A stretch of 64,000 nt of DNA. Source: an uncultured Chloroflexales bacterium. Its GTDB lineage: Bacteria > Chloroflexota > Chloroflexia > Chloroflexales > Chloroflexaceae. The stretch's first letter is position 1; each line of letters starts with the position of its first letter. Below the pieces are notes generated by a model. It was not told where the DNA came from. It was given only the letters and a program-made list of their open reading frames with translations, and did no database searches. Below, piece by piece: positions 9,030 through 18,217 of the stretch. Where the stretch lies: assembly GCA_937902315.1 (NCBI GenBank), contig CALGUG010000028.1, forward strand, positions 62,001 to 126,000, written 5' to 3'. The translations under genes were made by a program, and so were the position numbers.

Positions 9030-9806
9030 CTATCGTTTCGTACCTGGTGCGAGACGCGCAAACTTCCCGCTATGGGCCAATGCTATAATCGAAAGTCCAA
9101 AAGGCAATCGTCCACCCATCTCTAGAAATGCAGCTTCAGTTGCCATAGGCCAACGCATAGCAACGTTGATCGGCTTCATAGGCAGACGAATATCCGACTC
9201 TTCGTGCTCAAGAGCAGGAAGCATTCGTTCTGACAAACGCTGAGCAACCGCCAGAGGGAAGAGGATCGTATTCACATAGCTCATGCGCTCGATATAGAAA
9301 CCTGCTTCCTGAAGCAGCGAACGGAGCAACTTTGCTGTATAACGACGCCGTGTGTGTACCGCACGGTCGTGTTTAGAGAGCAGAAATTCGTAGGCGGGTA
9401 ACCGAATCAGCAAACGACCTGACGGAGCCAACACGCGCCTGATTTCGCGCAACGCAACCAGTTCGTCTGGAACGCCCTTATGGTACAAGACCTCAAACGA
9501 AGTAACGAGGTCAAAGCTGTCATCGGCAAAGGGTAAGCTGTTGACCGAACCCCCAAGCAGCGCGCCCGGCAGGCGTTGCCGCCCAAATTCCAAGGCATCA
9601 GGGGCAAAATCCATGCCAACGACCTTGCCATAACGCTGTAGAAAAACGCCGTTACCGCCCGTACCACAGCCTGCATCAAGGATCCGAATGTTTCCGCCAT
9701 GAGGATAGATCGGGTCGAGCAGCGCTGCACTGATGGAACGCATCCCACCATACCACCAATGTTCAGCTTCCACAGCTGCCATGACTTCGTATTCTGCTCG
9801 TTCCAT
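9030..9806 (-). CDS. Class I SAM-dependent methyltransferase
   Basis: 258 aa. Motif I ILDAGCGTGGNG, beta-2 VVGMDFAPDALEF, post-I NSLPFADDSFDLVTSFEVLYH, then REIRRVLAPSGRLLIRLPA. The N-terminus MERAEYEVMAAVEAEHWWYGGM is typical of glycan-cluster methyltransferases that keep a conserved HWWY. First gene of the four-gene minus-strand operon ending at 5777. Confidence 0.88.
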   Translation of the reverse strand: MERAEYEVMAAVEAEHWWYGGMRSISAALLDPIYPHGGNIRILDAGCGTGGNGVFLQRYGKVVGMDFAPDALEFGRQRLPGALLGGSVNSLPFADDSFDLVTSFEVLYHKGVPDELVALREIRRVLAPSGRLLIRLPAYEFLLSKHDRAVHTRRRYTAKLLRSLLQEAGFYIERMSYVNTILFPLAVAQRLSERMLPALEHEESDIRLPMKPINVAMRWPMATEAAFLEMGGRLPFGLSIIALAHSGKFARLAPGTKR

Positions 9807-10025
9807 AAACTACACACAGTCTCCATCTACCCGGAAGCTGCACTATACCAGAAGCCTGCATTGTATGCAAATAATCAAAGCCAAAGGCCGGGATTCCCCT
9901 CGACTTTATGGCATAAAGCTATGCCGTTCGGATCGATCTGGTAGTGCCCATATCACTTGCTTGCAGAGCTAGCACTCGACTCTCTGCGAGCGCGCCATGC
10001 TAGCTCAACACAATCTACGACATGT

Positions 10026-10931
10026 TTAAGAGGTGGCCGCCTGCTTTTCAGCGCTACGACGCTTGGAATTGAACCAAAGGCTCTCGCCACTGTAAATAAT
10101 CAAGGCGATCCAAATCAAAATAAAACCGATCAAACGCTCGCGCGTCAGCTCTTCGTGGTACAAAAAGACGCCCAGAATGAACTGAAGGGTTGGCGAGATA
10201 TATTGCAGCAAACCCAAGGTCACCATTGTAACCCGTCGCGCTCCAGATGCAAACAACAAGAGCGGAATGGTCGTGATCAGGCCAGAACAGGCCACCAGCA
10301 ACCACGTGCTGAGACTGTTATCGCCTACAACCGGCTGATTGGTCGCGCTCAAGTAGAGGACATAGATCAAAGCGGGAATAGCCATTACGCTGGTTTCGAC
10401 CGTCAGACCATCGGCCGACTCAAGCGAGGCAACCTTGCGCAAGAGGCCATAGCCGCCGAAGCTGAAGGCCAAGGTCAAAGCCGCCCATGGGAAGCTGCCA
10501 TAGTTGAAGGTCAAGTAGAGCACGGCCAGCGCCGCCATAATGATCGCCACGAGCTGGCTCATACGCAGGCGCTCGTGCAAAAAGAGCACACCGATCAATA
10601 CATTGATCAGCGGATTGATGAAATAGCCGAGGCTACTTTCAACTACCAATCCAGCTTGTACGGTCCAGATATAGACCAGCCAGTTGATGCCCAATAAAAA
10701 TCCCGAGGCGACGAACAGCCCAAGTGTCTTGGGGTTACGCAAGGCCGGGCCGACAATGTTCCAACGTTGTTGAAAGGTTGTGATCAGCAGAGCAACAACC
10801 AACGACCATAACACACGCTGCGCCAACAGATTGATCGGGCTAATTTCTGATAAGGCTTTCCAATAGATTGGAAAAAGCCCCCACGCCACATACGAGCATG
10901 CGGCGTAGATCACCCCTTTATTGCTTTGCAT
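10026..10931 (-). CDS. rarD: RarD-type EamA family transporter
   Basis: 301 aa with ten TM segments. The start MQSNKGVIYAACSYVAWGLF then PIYWKALSEISPINLLAQRV is the characteristic RarD N-terminus; LGYFINPLINVLIG and LLQYISPTLQFILGVF are the paired conserved helices. Family knowledge: inner-membrane exporters of the drug/metabolite superfamily, first noted for chloramphenicol sensitivity; natural substrate unknown. Stands alone, with no clear operon partner. Confidence 0.92.
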   Translation of the reverse strand: MQSNKGVIYAACSYVAWGLFPIYWKALSEISPINLLAQRVLWSLVVALLITTFQQRWNIVGPALRNPKTLGLFVASGFLLGINWLVYIWTVQAGLVVESSLGYFINPLINVLIGVLFLHERLRMSQLVAIIMAALAVLYLTFNYGSFPWAALTLAFSFGGYGLLRKVASLESADGLTVETSVMAIPALIYVLYLSATNQPVVGDNSLSTWLLVACSGLITTIPLLLFASGARRVTMVTLGLLQYISPTLQFILGVFLYHEELTRERLIGFILIWIALIIYSGESLWFNSKRRSAEKQAATS

Positions 10932-11055
10932 AGATGTAGGTTCCTACGATTAATACTCGGCGCTCCATGCCCGAATAGTGCCCAACACTCCCTCACACCA
11001 AATCCGCTTGCTTTCTTCAGCTTGTTGCGGCTAGGTTTGCCCCAAAAAGAAAGTC

Positions 11056-11147
11056 CTTGGCGCGTCCGCCTACGGCTACCAACATCCCGCCCAACAAACG
11101 AGGCGTGTAGTTTTGCGTGCCGAAAGACCGCCCCAAAACCAACGGCT
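11056..11147 (+). repeat. Core dispersed repeat, copy 3 (full length)
   Basis: Core GCGTCCGCCTACGGCTACC, then AACATCCCGCCC and the 3' extension ending CGAAAGACCGCCCC, shared with copies at 14.1 and 46.3 kb. CACCAAATCCGCTTG lies about 70 bp before it and CAAACGGATTTGATATG about 10 bp after it, an imperfect inverted pair that may mark the element ends (about 10972-11165). Confidence 0.88.
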
Positions 11148-11188
11148 CAAACGGATTTGATATGATACCAAATCCGGTTGATTAGGTT

Positions 11189-11292
11189 CTCTTTGGCCTT
11201 CGGCAGAGCAGAACGTGTCTCTCCTTTTCCCGGCTTTTCGTTTTTCCGAGCGAAGAGCATGCACGTCTTTCAACGGATTTGGTATCGCTCGT
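11189..11292 (+). repeat. Second repeat type (GGCCTTCGGCAGAG block), copy 1
   Basis: TTTGGCCTTCGGCAGAGC, ACGTGTCTCT and CTTTTCGTTTTTCCG recur in the same order near 55.63 kb, and the first part near 62.05 kb. It ends in CGGATTTGGTATC, the inverse of the CCAAATCC motif beside several core copies. Fills the gap between the rarD-type and acyl-CoA dehydrogenase-like genes. Confidence 0.7.
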
Positions 11293-11404
11293 GCGATCGG
11301 CCTAAGCAACATGCAAGATCAGCATCACCGAACGCATGCAAAAAAATGGAGAAGCAAACTAGTTGCTTCACCATTGTCGCTGATCGAATTGGGCTGATCC
11401 GGCT

Positions 11405-12604
11405 TTAAACGCGTCGAGCTTGCAAGGTCGTGCGACCGATCTGAGCAAGCGCGAGGTCGTCTTGTGGAGGATTAAACAGTCCAGCTCGAGCATCACGGAA
11501 GTAGCGTTCCAAGGCGTGATCGCGCGTCATGCTGAAGCCGCCAGCTACACGCAGACCCGTTTCGCTCGCCGAACAAGCGGCGTTGGTGCAAAGATATTTA
11601 GCAGCAGCGATGTAAGGAACCAAAGCGCTGCGATTCTCAGGCTGCTCAACCCAAGCACGAGCTGTATTATACAACACCGCCCGAGCCGCATCGAGTTGGG
11701 CCTGCATGCTACCGATCCACTGCTGAATATGGGGTAGTTCGGCGATCGGCTTGCCCAAGGCCGAAGGCACGCGATTATTGGCATAGTCGCAGGCGGCATC
11801 GCAGGCAGCTTGGCCAATACCCAAATAGGTCGCGCTGATAACCATGCCCCAGCTATTCAGTCCGGGGGGTGGGCCAGCGGGCGGGCCGCCGATCGGGCGT
11901 CGATTGAGTATCAGCTCATCGGGAACAAAGACATCCTCATAGAACACATCGAAGCTACCGCTGGTGCGCATCGCTAAGCCATCGCTCCAAGTATCGACTA
12001 GGCGCAGGCCCGACGAACCAGCCAGCACAAGCGCGTTGGCGGTCTCACCTTGGGGAGCTTCTTCGCTGGGCGGCAACACCACGCCGGTCAGGAAGTAGCG
12101 CAGAACGGGCGCGCCGGTCGCAAAGCGCTTGTGACCATTGATCAACCAGCCGCCCTCGGTGCGGGTCGCGCTTGTTGCAGGGGTGCCGCCGCGCGACACA
12201 CTGCCCAGATTAGCCTCGGTCACAATGCTGTTGATCAAGCCGCCCTCTTTTGCGATCGTTGTAAAGATCTCTTGCCAAATAGGCGAGGGCGAATCGCCTT
12301 GGGCCTCGGCCTGCCCGCCAAGCAGGCTGCACGACATACCGGTCGCTAGCGCCGTGCCGCCGTCTCCACGGCCCAAACGCTCTTGAGCGATCACCATTTC
12401 GTATATATTGGCACCCTCGCCGCCGAAAGCTTCGGGAATGGGAAGACGCAAGTAGCCGTTTTCGTGCAAGTCGCTGAAGTTTTCGTAGGGGAAGGTACGG
12501 TCGATTTCGTGTTGGTTTGCGCGCTCAGCGAAACTGGCGGCCAAACGATCGGCCAGCGCAGCAAAACGCTCTTGGCGCTCTGTAAGAGCATAGGGAAATG
12601 GCAT
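11405..12604 (-). CDS. Acyl-CoA dehydrogenase family protein (non-canonical active site)
   Basis: 399 aa with the three-domain ACAD fold: helical N-terminus (RLPIPEAFGGEGANIYE), beta domain (IVTEANLGSVSRGGTP, GGWLINGHKRFATGAP) and C-terminal helical domain. In the C-terminal region where medium- and short-chain ACADs carry the catalytic Glu (YEGT-like) this protein reads LERYFRDARAGLFNPPQDD. It therefore groups with the DszC/monooxygenase-like or uncharacterised branch. FAD/FMN use is expected; substrate unknown. 69 bp downstream of the Gfo/Idh/MocA gene on the same strand. Confidence 0.85.
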   Translation of the reverse strand: MPFPYALTERQERFAALADRLAASFAERANQHEIDRTFPYENFSDLHENGYLRLPIPEAFGGEGANIYEMVIAQERLGRGDGGTALATGMSCSLLGGQAEAQGDSPSPIWQEIFTTIAKEGGLINSIVTEANLGSVSRGGTPATSATRTEGGWLINGHKRFATGAPVLRYFLTGVVLPPSEEAPQGETANALVLAGSSGLRLVDTWSDGLAMRTSGSFDVFYEDVFVPDELILNRRPIGGPPAGPPPGLNSWGMVISATYLGIGQAACDAACDYANNRVPSALGKPIAELPHIQQWIGSMQAQLDAARAVLYNTARAWVEQPENRSALVPYIAAAKYLCTNAACSASETGLRVAGGFSMTRDHALERYFRDARAGLFNPPQDDLALAQIGRTTLQARRV

Positions 12605-12673
12605 CTGATCAAACCTTTTAGATCAAAGACTTTCGCCGAAACCGTGTATGGTTTCGGCGAAGCATACGAGTAT

Positions 12674-13783
12674 CTAAACTGTTACCCACGCACCGTCTGC
12701 CGCCGCCGAAGCGAAGGCAGCGTCGATCACCTGTTGCACATGGGCCGCCTCAGAGAAACTGGTCAAGCGGGTTGTTTCGCCCAAACTTGCCCTGCAACAG
12801 GCCTCAAATGTCGAAAGATACCATTGCAAGGAGCCGCTAGCTTTTTCGGCCTGAATAATGACCGGCTGCGGCACTGCAAAGCTCAGTGTCGAGATGCGAC
12901 GACCGCCCACAGCGGCCTCGGGGCCATCGACCACCAACAAGCCGTTCGGATCTAGCGTATCGAAGACCAGCGAACCTTGCGAACCATAGGCCATAATCCG
13001 AATATCATCGGCGGCGCCCGGCACCACTTTCGAGGCTTCGATCGTGCCGAGAGCGCCATCTTGCAGCTTCAATTGAAGCATGGCGCTATCGTCGCTGTTG
13101 ACTGGAACGGGCTTGCCCTCTGGACCGAGGCGTGTCGGCACCACCGTACGCAATTGGGCATTCACGCGCGCGATCGGCCCAAATAGATAGTTGACCAGAT
13201 CGAGCAGGTGCGAACCGAGATCCTGCAGCACGCCGCTGCCGGGGCCAGCAAAACGCCAAGTTAGTGGACGATCGGGCTGCAAGTTGCTCGCGCGATAGTA
13301 GTGCAGATGAAAGCTATGCAGTTCGCCCAAAAGGCCACCTTCGATCAGTCGGCGCGCCTCTTGAATAGCGGGGATAAAACGCAGATGATAGGTGACACCA
13401 CCGCCAAGCCCGCGCTCGTTCGCAAGCTGGGCGATCGCTTGGGCCTCTGCTCCGGTCGCGGCTAAAGGCTTTTCGCACAATAGCTGCTTGCCCGCCTGCA
13501 AAACGGCCATCGCCACTTCGGCGTGTTGGCCGGTCGGCGTACAGCAGTCGATCACGGCGATATCGTCACGTTGAAGCAGTTCGCGGTAGTCGGTCGTTAC
13601 AAAAATGTCGCCCAATTCTTGGCGAGCACGTTCCGTCGAGGTAGTACTTCCAGAGGCAACAGCCACGATCTTGGGGCGAAGCGGCAGCGAGGGATAGAGC
13701 ATTGGCAACATCTTCAAACAGAGTGCATGTACTCGTCCGATCGCGCCATAACCAATCAAACCGATGCCAAGTTCTTGAGCCAT
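12674..13783 (-). CDS. Gfo/Idh/MocA family oxidoreductase
   Basis: 369 aa from the ATG at 13783, chosen because AGAGGAAC lies upstream; the ORF extends to 13834 without a ribosome site. N-terminal Rossmann fold GLIGYGAIGRVH, DCCTPTGQHAE after beta-4, and the catalytic CEKPLA. C-terminal alpha/beta domain with GSGVLQDLGSHLLDLVNYLF, which contributes the conserved Asp and His. Likely NAD(P)-dependent sugar or inositol dehydrogenase. May be co-transcribed with the acyl-CoA dehydrogenase-like gene. Confidence 0.92.
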   Translation of the reverse strand: MAQELGIGLIGYGAIGRVHALCLKMLPMLYPSLPLRPKIVAVASGSTTSTERARQELGDIFVTTDYRELLQRDDIAVIDCCTPTGQHAEVAMAVLQAGKQLLCEKPLAATGAEAQAIAQLANERGLGGGVTYHLRFIPAIQEARRLIEGGLLGELHSFHLHYYRASNLQPDRPLTWRFAGPGSGVLQDLGSHLLDLVNYLFGPIARVNAQLRTVVPTRLGPEGKPVPVNSDDSAMLQLKLQDGALGTIEASKVVPGAADDIRIMAYGSQGSLVFDTLDPNGLLVVDGPEAAVGGRRISTLSFAVPQPVIIQAEKASGSLQWYLSTFEACCRASLGETTRLTSFSEAAHVQQVIDAAFASAAADGAWVTV

Positions 13784-14138
13784 ACAATCTTGTTCCTCTC
13801 GCGGCAGAGCCTCTACTCCGATTGCTACAGCCATAGCAGCTCGCTACGAGGCTTAGGTCTATCGATAATGCGAGATATCTTGGGCTGTGTAGAGGTACAG
13901 GTGTATCAAAAGCAGATACAACAAACCAGCGCAACAGCCACGGTATGCGCCGACGAAAATAACGATACACCAAAACATGCTTGCTACCGTATCCTACGCG
14001 AGAAGATCGATTCCGTCAATTGCAAAAACAGGCCCTCGAACACCCACCCCGCCTACACGCTTCTGTTCTTATATCCAATCTGTTTGATCACTTCAGCGCT
14101 CTGGCGGCTTGGTCCCTTCCCCAACGAAGCTTCTTAGC

Positions 14139-14220
14139 GCGTCCGCCTACGGCTACCAACAGCCCGCCCGTAAGCAGGCTGTTGTAGCTGTGTGCCGAAA
14201 GGCCGCCCCAAAATACAACG
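14139..14220 (+). repeat. Core dispersed repeat, copy 4 (full length)
   Basis: Core followed by AACAGCCCGCCC and the extension TGTGCCGAAAGGCCGCCCC. It occupies the gap between the Gfo/Idh/MocA and lactonase genes (13784-14398), in which I see no gene. Confidence 0.88.
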
Positions 14221-14341
14221 ATTCAAGCAAATTTGCCCTGATCAGTCGCATGTGGCATAAGCGCTACAAGACGCTGATAATTTGGCTTCTGCCAGCCGTA
14301 GAATAGAGTCAAGCGCTGCGCTCAGCGTCTCGTTTGAAACC

Positions 14342-14350
14342 TGCTATACT
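14342..14350 (+). promoter_or_regulatory. Candidate extended -10 promoter for the lactonase gene
   Basis: TGCTATACT, an extended -10 box, lies about 49 bp upstream of the GTG start; no convincing -35 is seen. GGAG at about 14388 is the ribosome site. Confidence 0.45.
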
Positions 14351-14398
14351 AGGTTTATTCTGCGCTCTCACGCATTCTGAATAGTCTGGAGTAACACA

Positions 14399-15364
14399 GT
14401 GAATACGACACATCCAGGTGCCTTGGCTTGGAAAGAAGATCGTAGCGTTGTACGCTATCCTGACCCTGCGGTTGAGTCGCTCGATCCGCGTTTCGAGCGC
14501 TATCGCCTCGGCGCCGCAGCCGTAGAGCGGCTCTGGACGGGCGGTCGTTGGACGGAAGGACCAGTCTGGTTTGGCGATGGTCGCTATCTGCTTTTCTCCG
14601 ATATCCCCAACAATCGTATTCTCCGTTGGAGCGAAGAGACGGGCGCAGTCACTGAATATCGCAACCCATCGAACAACGCCAACGGCCACACCCGCGACCG
14701 CCAAGGGCGTCTGATCAGCTGCGAACATCTCACCCGTCGCGTGACCCGCACCGAATACGACGGCAGCATCACCGTGCTGGCCGACTCCTACGAGGGCAAG
14801 CGCTTCAACGCTCCTAACGATGTGGTGGTACACTCCGATGGCTCGATTTGGTTCACCGACCCGGGCTACGGCTCGCTGGGCTATTACGAAGGCTTCAAAG
14901 CGCCCTTCGAGCTGCCCTGCAACGTCTATCGCCTCGATCCCGACAGCGGCGAACTGACGGTGGTAGCCGACGACTTCGAGCGCCCCAACGGTCTCTGCTT
15001 CTCGCCCGACGAAAAGCTGCTCTACATCGTCGATACCGGATCGCCCCAACACATCCGCGTCTTCGAGGTCGATGGCAAGCAGCTCCGCAATGGGCGGGTC
15101 TTCGTCAAGATGGCCCCGGGCGGCACCGATGGCATCCGCGTCGATACCGATGGCAATGTCTGGGCGGCAGCGGCTTGGGGCGGGGCTGGCTTCGACGGCG
15201 TACACTGCTTCGCACCCGATGGCACTTTGATCGGGCGCATTCACCTACCCGAGGGCTGTTCTAACCTCTGTTTCGGCGGTGCCAAGCGCAATCGGCTCTT
15301 TATGACCGCCAGCCAATCGCTCTACTCACTCTATGTCGATGCGATCGGCGCTCTACGCCCCTAA
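14399..15364 (+). CDS. SMP-30/gluconolactonase/LRE family protein
   Basis: 321 aa, GTG start with GGAG 7 nt upstream. Six-bladed beta-propeller of the SMP-30 family: WTEGPVWF (first metal-ligand Glu), NNANGHTRDRQGRL, FNAPNDVVVHSDGSIWFTDP (Asn ligand) and GGTDGIRVDTDGNVWAAA (Asp ligand). Expected to hydrolyse a sugar lactone with a divalent metal. No signal peptide, so cytoplasmic. No sugar-acid pathway gene is adjacent. Confidence 0.93.
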   Translation: MNTTHPGALAWKEDRSVVRYPDPAVESLDPRFERYRLGAAAVERLWTGGRWTEGPVWFGDGRYLLFSDIPNNRILRWSEETGAVTEYRNPSNNANGHTRDRQGRLISCEHLTRRVTRTEYDGSITVLADSYEGKRFNAPNDVVVHSDGSIWFTDPGYGSLGYYEGFKAPFELPCNVYRLDPDSGELTVVADDFERPNGLCFSPDEKLLYIVDTGSPQHIRVFEVDGKQLRNGRVFVKMAPGGTDGIRVDTDGNVWAAAAWGGAGFDGVHCFAPDGTLIGRIHLPEGCSNLCFGGAKRNRLFMTASQSLYSLYVDAIGALRP

Positions 15365-15413
15365 ATCGTTCTAAAAGAGAGATCCTCGATTGCGGGTGGG
15401 GCTTGACTATTTT

Positions 15414-15453
15414 GTTGTGTGACATTTCGCTGTCGCGCGAAATGTCACACAAC
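15414..15453. repeat. Perfect 17-bp inverted repeat (hairpin family TTGTGTGACATTTCGC)
   Basis: GTTGTGTGACATTTCGC and its exact complement separated by TGTCGC. It belongs to a family of hairpins with related arms (24387, 57620, and shorter ones at 19597 and 55666). Followed by CTTTTC, it may also terminate the lactonase transcript, 50 bp upstream. Confidence 0.85.
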
Positions 15454-15499
15454 GCTTTTCCTCGCTTCTTGTTTTTGCGTGTTGCGAAAGGGACACAGC

Positions 15500-15602
15500 T
15501 TTAAGCGGATTTGGCATCACAGCTGAAGGGCGCCGATTCTAGCCCCGTCTTTGTTGGGCGGGAGGTTGATAGCCGTAGGCGGACGCGCCAAGGATCGAAT
15601 GA
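15500..15602 (-). repeat. Core dispersed repeat, copy 5
   Basis: AAGCGGATTTGGCATCAC at the left, then TTGTTGGGCGGGAGGTTGAT and the core on the minus strand (TAGCCGTAGGCGGACGCGCC). Lies between the convergent lactonase and DUF1349 genes. Confidence 0.85.
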
Positions 15603-15606
15603 GAGC

Positions 15607-16161
15607 TTAAGACGCCTCCGCCGATGAAGACGGCACAACATGGAAGCCACGAAAACGCGCTTCAAAGCCTTCGCCGATCGGGGCGGCGCACATGGGACCA
15701 ACCTGCACCTGCTCTGGCAAGGGCAGACTGGTCTGACGCAACATCTGCTCTTTGCCCTCGGGCAAGCGATAATACAGCTCGATGGTCGTTCCATAGCGCT
15801 TGAGGCGCAGCTCAAGCCAATCTGGCAAGCGCTCGAGCGGCACCACCGACCAGTCTGAGCTGCCGTTGGTGACCACCGCGCTCACAAAATAGCTACCCTC
15901 AACATATTCGATGCCGCATTTTAGCCAATGCTCGGCGTCAATACGCAGCATTAAACCAGCTTGATCGTAGAGATCACGGTAATCGGCTTGAAAGCTGAGA
16001 CGTGCTTCGAAGTCTCCCGACACCGTTTCGTAATAGAAATGGCCGTTATCGGCGATCGCTCCATTATGAGTGATACGCCAAAAATCGGTCTTAGGAGCAC
16101 ACTGTACCGTCAACAGATCGCCATCGTGCTTCCACGCCATTGGGTCATGCAACCATTGCAT
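15607..16161 (-). CDS. DUF1349 domain-containing protein
   Basis: 184 aa from the ATG at 16161, which has CAGGAGAT 6 nt upstream; the open frame continues to 16299 without a ribosome site. A single concanavalin-like jelly roll (DUF1349): FWRITHNGAIADNGHFYYE, DQAGLMLRIDAEHWLKCGIEY, GSSDWSVVPLE. Family members are cytoplasmic and of unknown, possibly carbohydrate-related, function. Divergent from the secreted protein at 16341, so 16162-16340 should hold both promoters. Confidence 0.9.
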   Translation of the reverse strand: MQWLHDPMAWKHDGDLLTVQCAPKTDFWRITHNGAIADNGHFYYETVSGDFEARLSFQADYRDLYDQAGLMLRIDAEHWLKCGIEYVEGSYFVSAVVTNGSSDWSVVPLERLPDWLELRLKRYGTTIELYYRLPEGKEQMLRQTSLPLPEQVQVGPMCAAPIGEGFEARFRGFHVVPSSSAEAS

Positions 16162-16340
16162 AGGTATCTCCTGAACTCTTTTCAAATCGCTCGGCACACT
16201 GCTTGACAAAGGCCATGTCAAATAGCTATGATAACAAAGCATTAGAATGCGCTCCAGCAAAGAAGCTTGTATAGTATAGATCGCAGATCTGCCAAGCAAT
16301 GACGGGTACTACGTTATCAACATAGATTCGAGGGGGTCGA

Positions 16341-18008
16341 ATGATGCAGGTATATCGCAAGATACGACGTTATTTCTGGCTGTTACTGGTGATTTGTCTC
16401 GCCAGCACAAACCTCACACCTGCCCAAGCTCAAGACTCGATTCGCTATTTCCCCGAGACAGGCCACTATCTCCGTGGCGCTTTCCGCAGTTTTTGGGAAA
16501 GCAATGGCGGCACCATGGTGTTTGGCTATCCCATCACCGAAGAGTACATTCGAGCGAGCGATGGCAAAGTTGTGCAATATTTTGAACGCGCTCGCTTCGA
16601 GCTAAATCAAAACGGTGACCAAGCCAGCGTCGCACTCGGTCGTTTAGGTGCAGAATTCGCCGGAGACCGCACCTTCCCCAAAGCGCGCCCGATCACCAAT
16701 ACGGCCGATCGGCGCTACATCCCCGAAACTCAATATATCATTCAATACGGCTTCAAAACAATCTGGGAAGGCTATGGCGCCCAACGTATCTTCGGTTGGC
16801 CGATCAGCAACGAGCTTGATGAAGTGATCGACGATGGCAAACGCCACACCGTTCAGTATTTCGAAAACGCTCGTTTCGAATACTGGCCCGAATTCGCGCC
16901 CGGCAAGCGTGTTCTGATCACCATGCTTGGCCGCAAGTTTGCGCCCCAACACCTGCTGCCACCGCTGCCAGCCGATCAACCGCCGAGCGGCCCGATCCCC
17001 GAAAACGGCGGTAGTGCACCTGCGCCTGCTCCTGCGCCCTCCTCTGATATGCCGCCCAGCCAAAACGCTCGCGTTTCGCCTGAGAGCGGCCCTCCCGGAA
17101 CAACCTTCATCTTCGATGCTTGGGGCTTCCAACCGGGTGAAAAGGTTGGCATTTGGCTGACCGCGCCGACTCAAGCTACGACCGGAGCGAACTTCCAAGC
17201 GACCGCCGACAGCAACGGCTCGATCGCTAGCGAGCAGATCGGTATCACCACCAACGCCTCCTTCACAGAAGGCATCTGGTCCTTCAACGCCCAAGGCGTG
17301 AGCAGCAATGTTCAAGCGGTGGGCTACTTCCGCATCACCAACGCCAGCAGCGGCCCGGCTGGCAACCCCAGCAATCTGGGCACGCCCATTCACGATCAAC
17401 TGCCGCGCATCGGCGATTCCTTCATCATCCCGGTAGCCGCACCCTCGGGCAGCGACTTCGTCTTTACGGGCAGCGGCTTCAACCCAGATGAAGAGGTCGG
17501 CACGTGGATCACCACCCCCGATCAGCAGAATATCCCGCTCGATAGCGAACTCTTCTTCAAAGAAGGCTCGGATGTTTACGTCAGCTTCGGCACAGGCGGC
17601 ATGCCCGATGGGATCTATTCGCTGGTGGTACAAGGCAAGGATAGCGGTATTGTGGCAGCGGCCAACTTCAAACTCACCAATGAGTTTGTGGCTCCGCCCA
17701 GCACAGCCCGCCCCGAAAGCGTCAATGGCAGCGTTACACCCCAACAAGGTGGCGTGGGGGTAACCTTCCAACTACGCGGCCATGGTCTTCAAGCCAACGA
17801 AGAGCTCGAATATTGGGAAACCTATCCCGATGGCAGTTACGTGCTCTACTACGATAGTTTGCGCGCCGATAGCCAAGGACGCATCGGCTACGAGCCGCCG
17901 ATGAACCTCTATGGCGACGGCGAAACCACCCAAGGCATCTACGGCTTCCACTTCCGTGGCCGCTCAAGTGGAGCGCGCGTCGATCTCTACCTTACCTACG
18001 TGCAATAA
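16341..18008 (+). CDS. Secreted multidomain protein with FGYPI-type modules and three beta-sandwich repeats
   Basis: 555 aa. Signal peptide at about 1-31 (hydrophobic WLLLVICLASTNL, cleavage after AQA). Two tandem modules follow: FRSFWESNGGTMVFGYPIT..VQYFERARFE and FKTIWEGYGAQRIFGWPIS..VQYFENARFE. A Pro-rich linker (about 205-240) leads to three beta-sandwich repeats with the pattern GTTFIFDAWGFQPGEKVGIW, near 250, 365 and 475. RBS AGGGGG precedes two in-phase ATGs (16341, 16344). Exported; no enzymatic motif seen. The first modules are typical of Chloroflexota extracellular proteins. Confidence 0.8.
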   Translation: MMQVYRKIRRYFWLLLVICLASTNLTPAQAQDSIRYFPETGHYLRGAFRSFWESNGGTMVFGYPITEEYIRASDGKVVQYFERARFELNQNGDQASVALGRLGAEFAGDRTFPKARPITNTADRRYIPETQYIIQYGFKTIWEGYGAQRIFGWPISNELDEVIDDGKRHTVQYFENARFEYWPEFAPGKRVLITMLGRKFAPQHLLPPLPADQPPSGPIPENGGSAPAPAPAPSSDMPPSQNARVSPESGPPGTTFIFDAWGFQPGEKVGIWLTAPTQATTGANFQATADSNGSIASEQIGITTNASFTEGIWSFNAQGVSSNVQAVGYFRITNASSGPAGNPSNLGTPIHDQLPRIGDSFIIPVAAPSGSDFVFTGSGFNPDEEVGTWITTPDQQNIPLDSELFFKEGSDVYVSFGTGGMPDGIYSLVVQGKDSGIVAAANFKLTNEFVAPPSTARPESVNGSVTPQQGGVGVTFQLRGHGLQANEELEYWETYPDGSYVLYYDSLRADSQGRIGYEPPMNLYGDGETTQGIYGFHFRGRSSGARVDLYLTYVQ

Positions 18009-18035
18009 GCGCAAGCGCTAGCCCTGCATTCGATC

Positions 18036-18067
18036 CAGACGGGAGGTTCACACAGCCTCCCGTCTTC
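18036..18067 (+). terminator. Intrinsic terminator after secreted protein gene
   Basis: 10-bp stem AGACGGGAGG / CCTCCCGTCT with loop TTCACACAG, 28 bp after the stop. The U-tract is short (TTCC), so efficiency is uncertain. Confidence 0.6.
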
Positions 18068-18217
18068 CATCGGCTCCGCAACACAAGCTCTAGCAGCCAC
18101 TTTCGATCGCAGCTCCACCACAACGCCCCAATCCTTGCAGAGACACAAGCGCAGTTCAACACAGCTCTTCCGAACAGAGCGACCGCATTTGGCCTTATAC
18201 GTTCAACGAGGTGCTAT

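Noticed and set aside
13523..14137. 204-codon plus-strand frame
   Set aside because: Antisense to the Gfo/Idh/MocA gene, then runs into core copy 4; no ribosome site.
16644..17771. 375-codon minus-strand frame
   Set aside because: Antisense to the secreted protein at 16341, which has a signal peptide and clear modules. The long frame results from codon bias.
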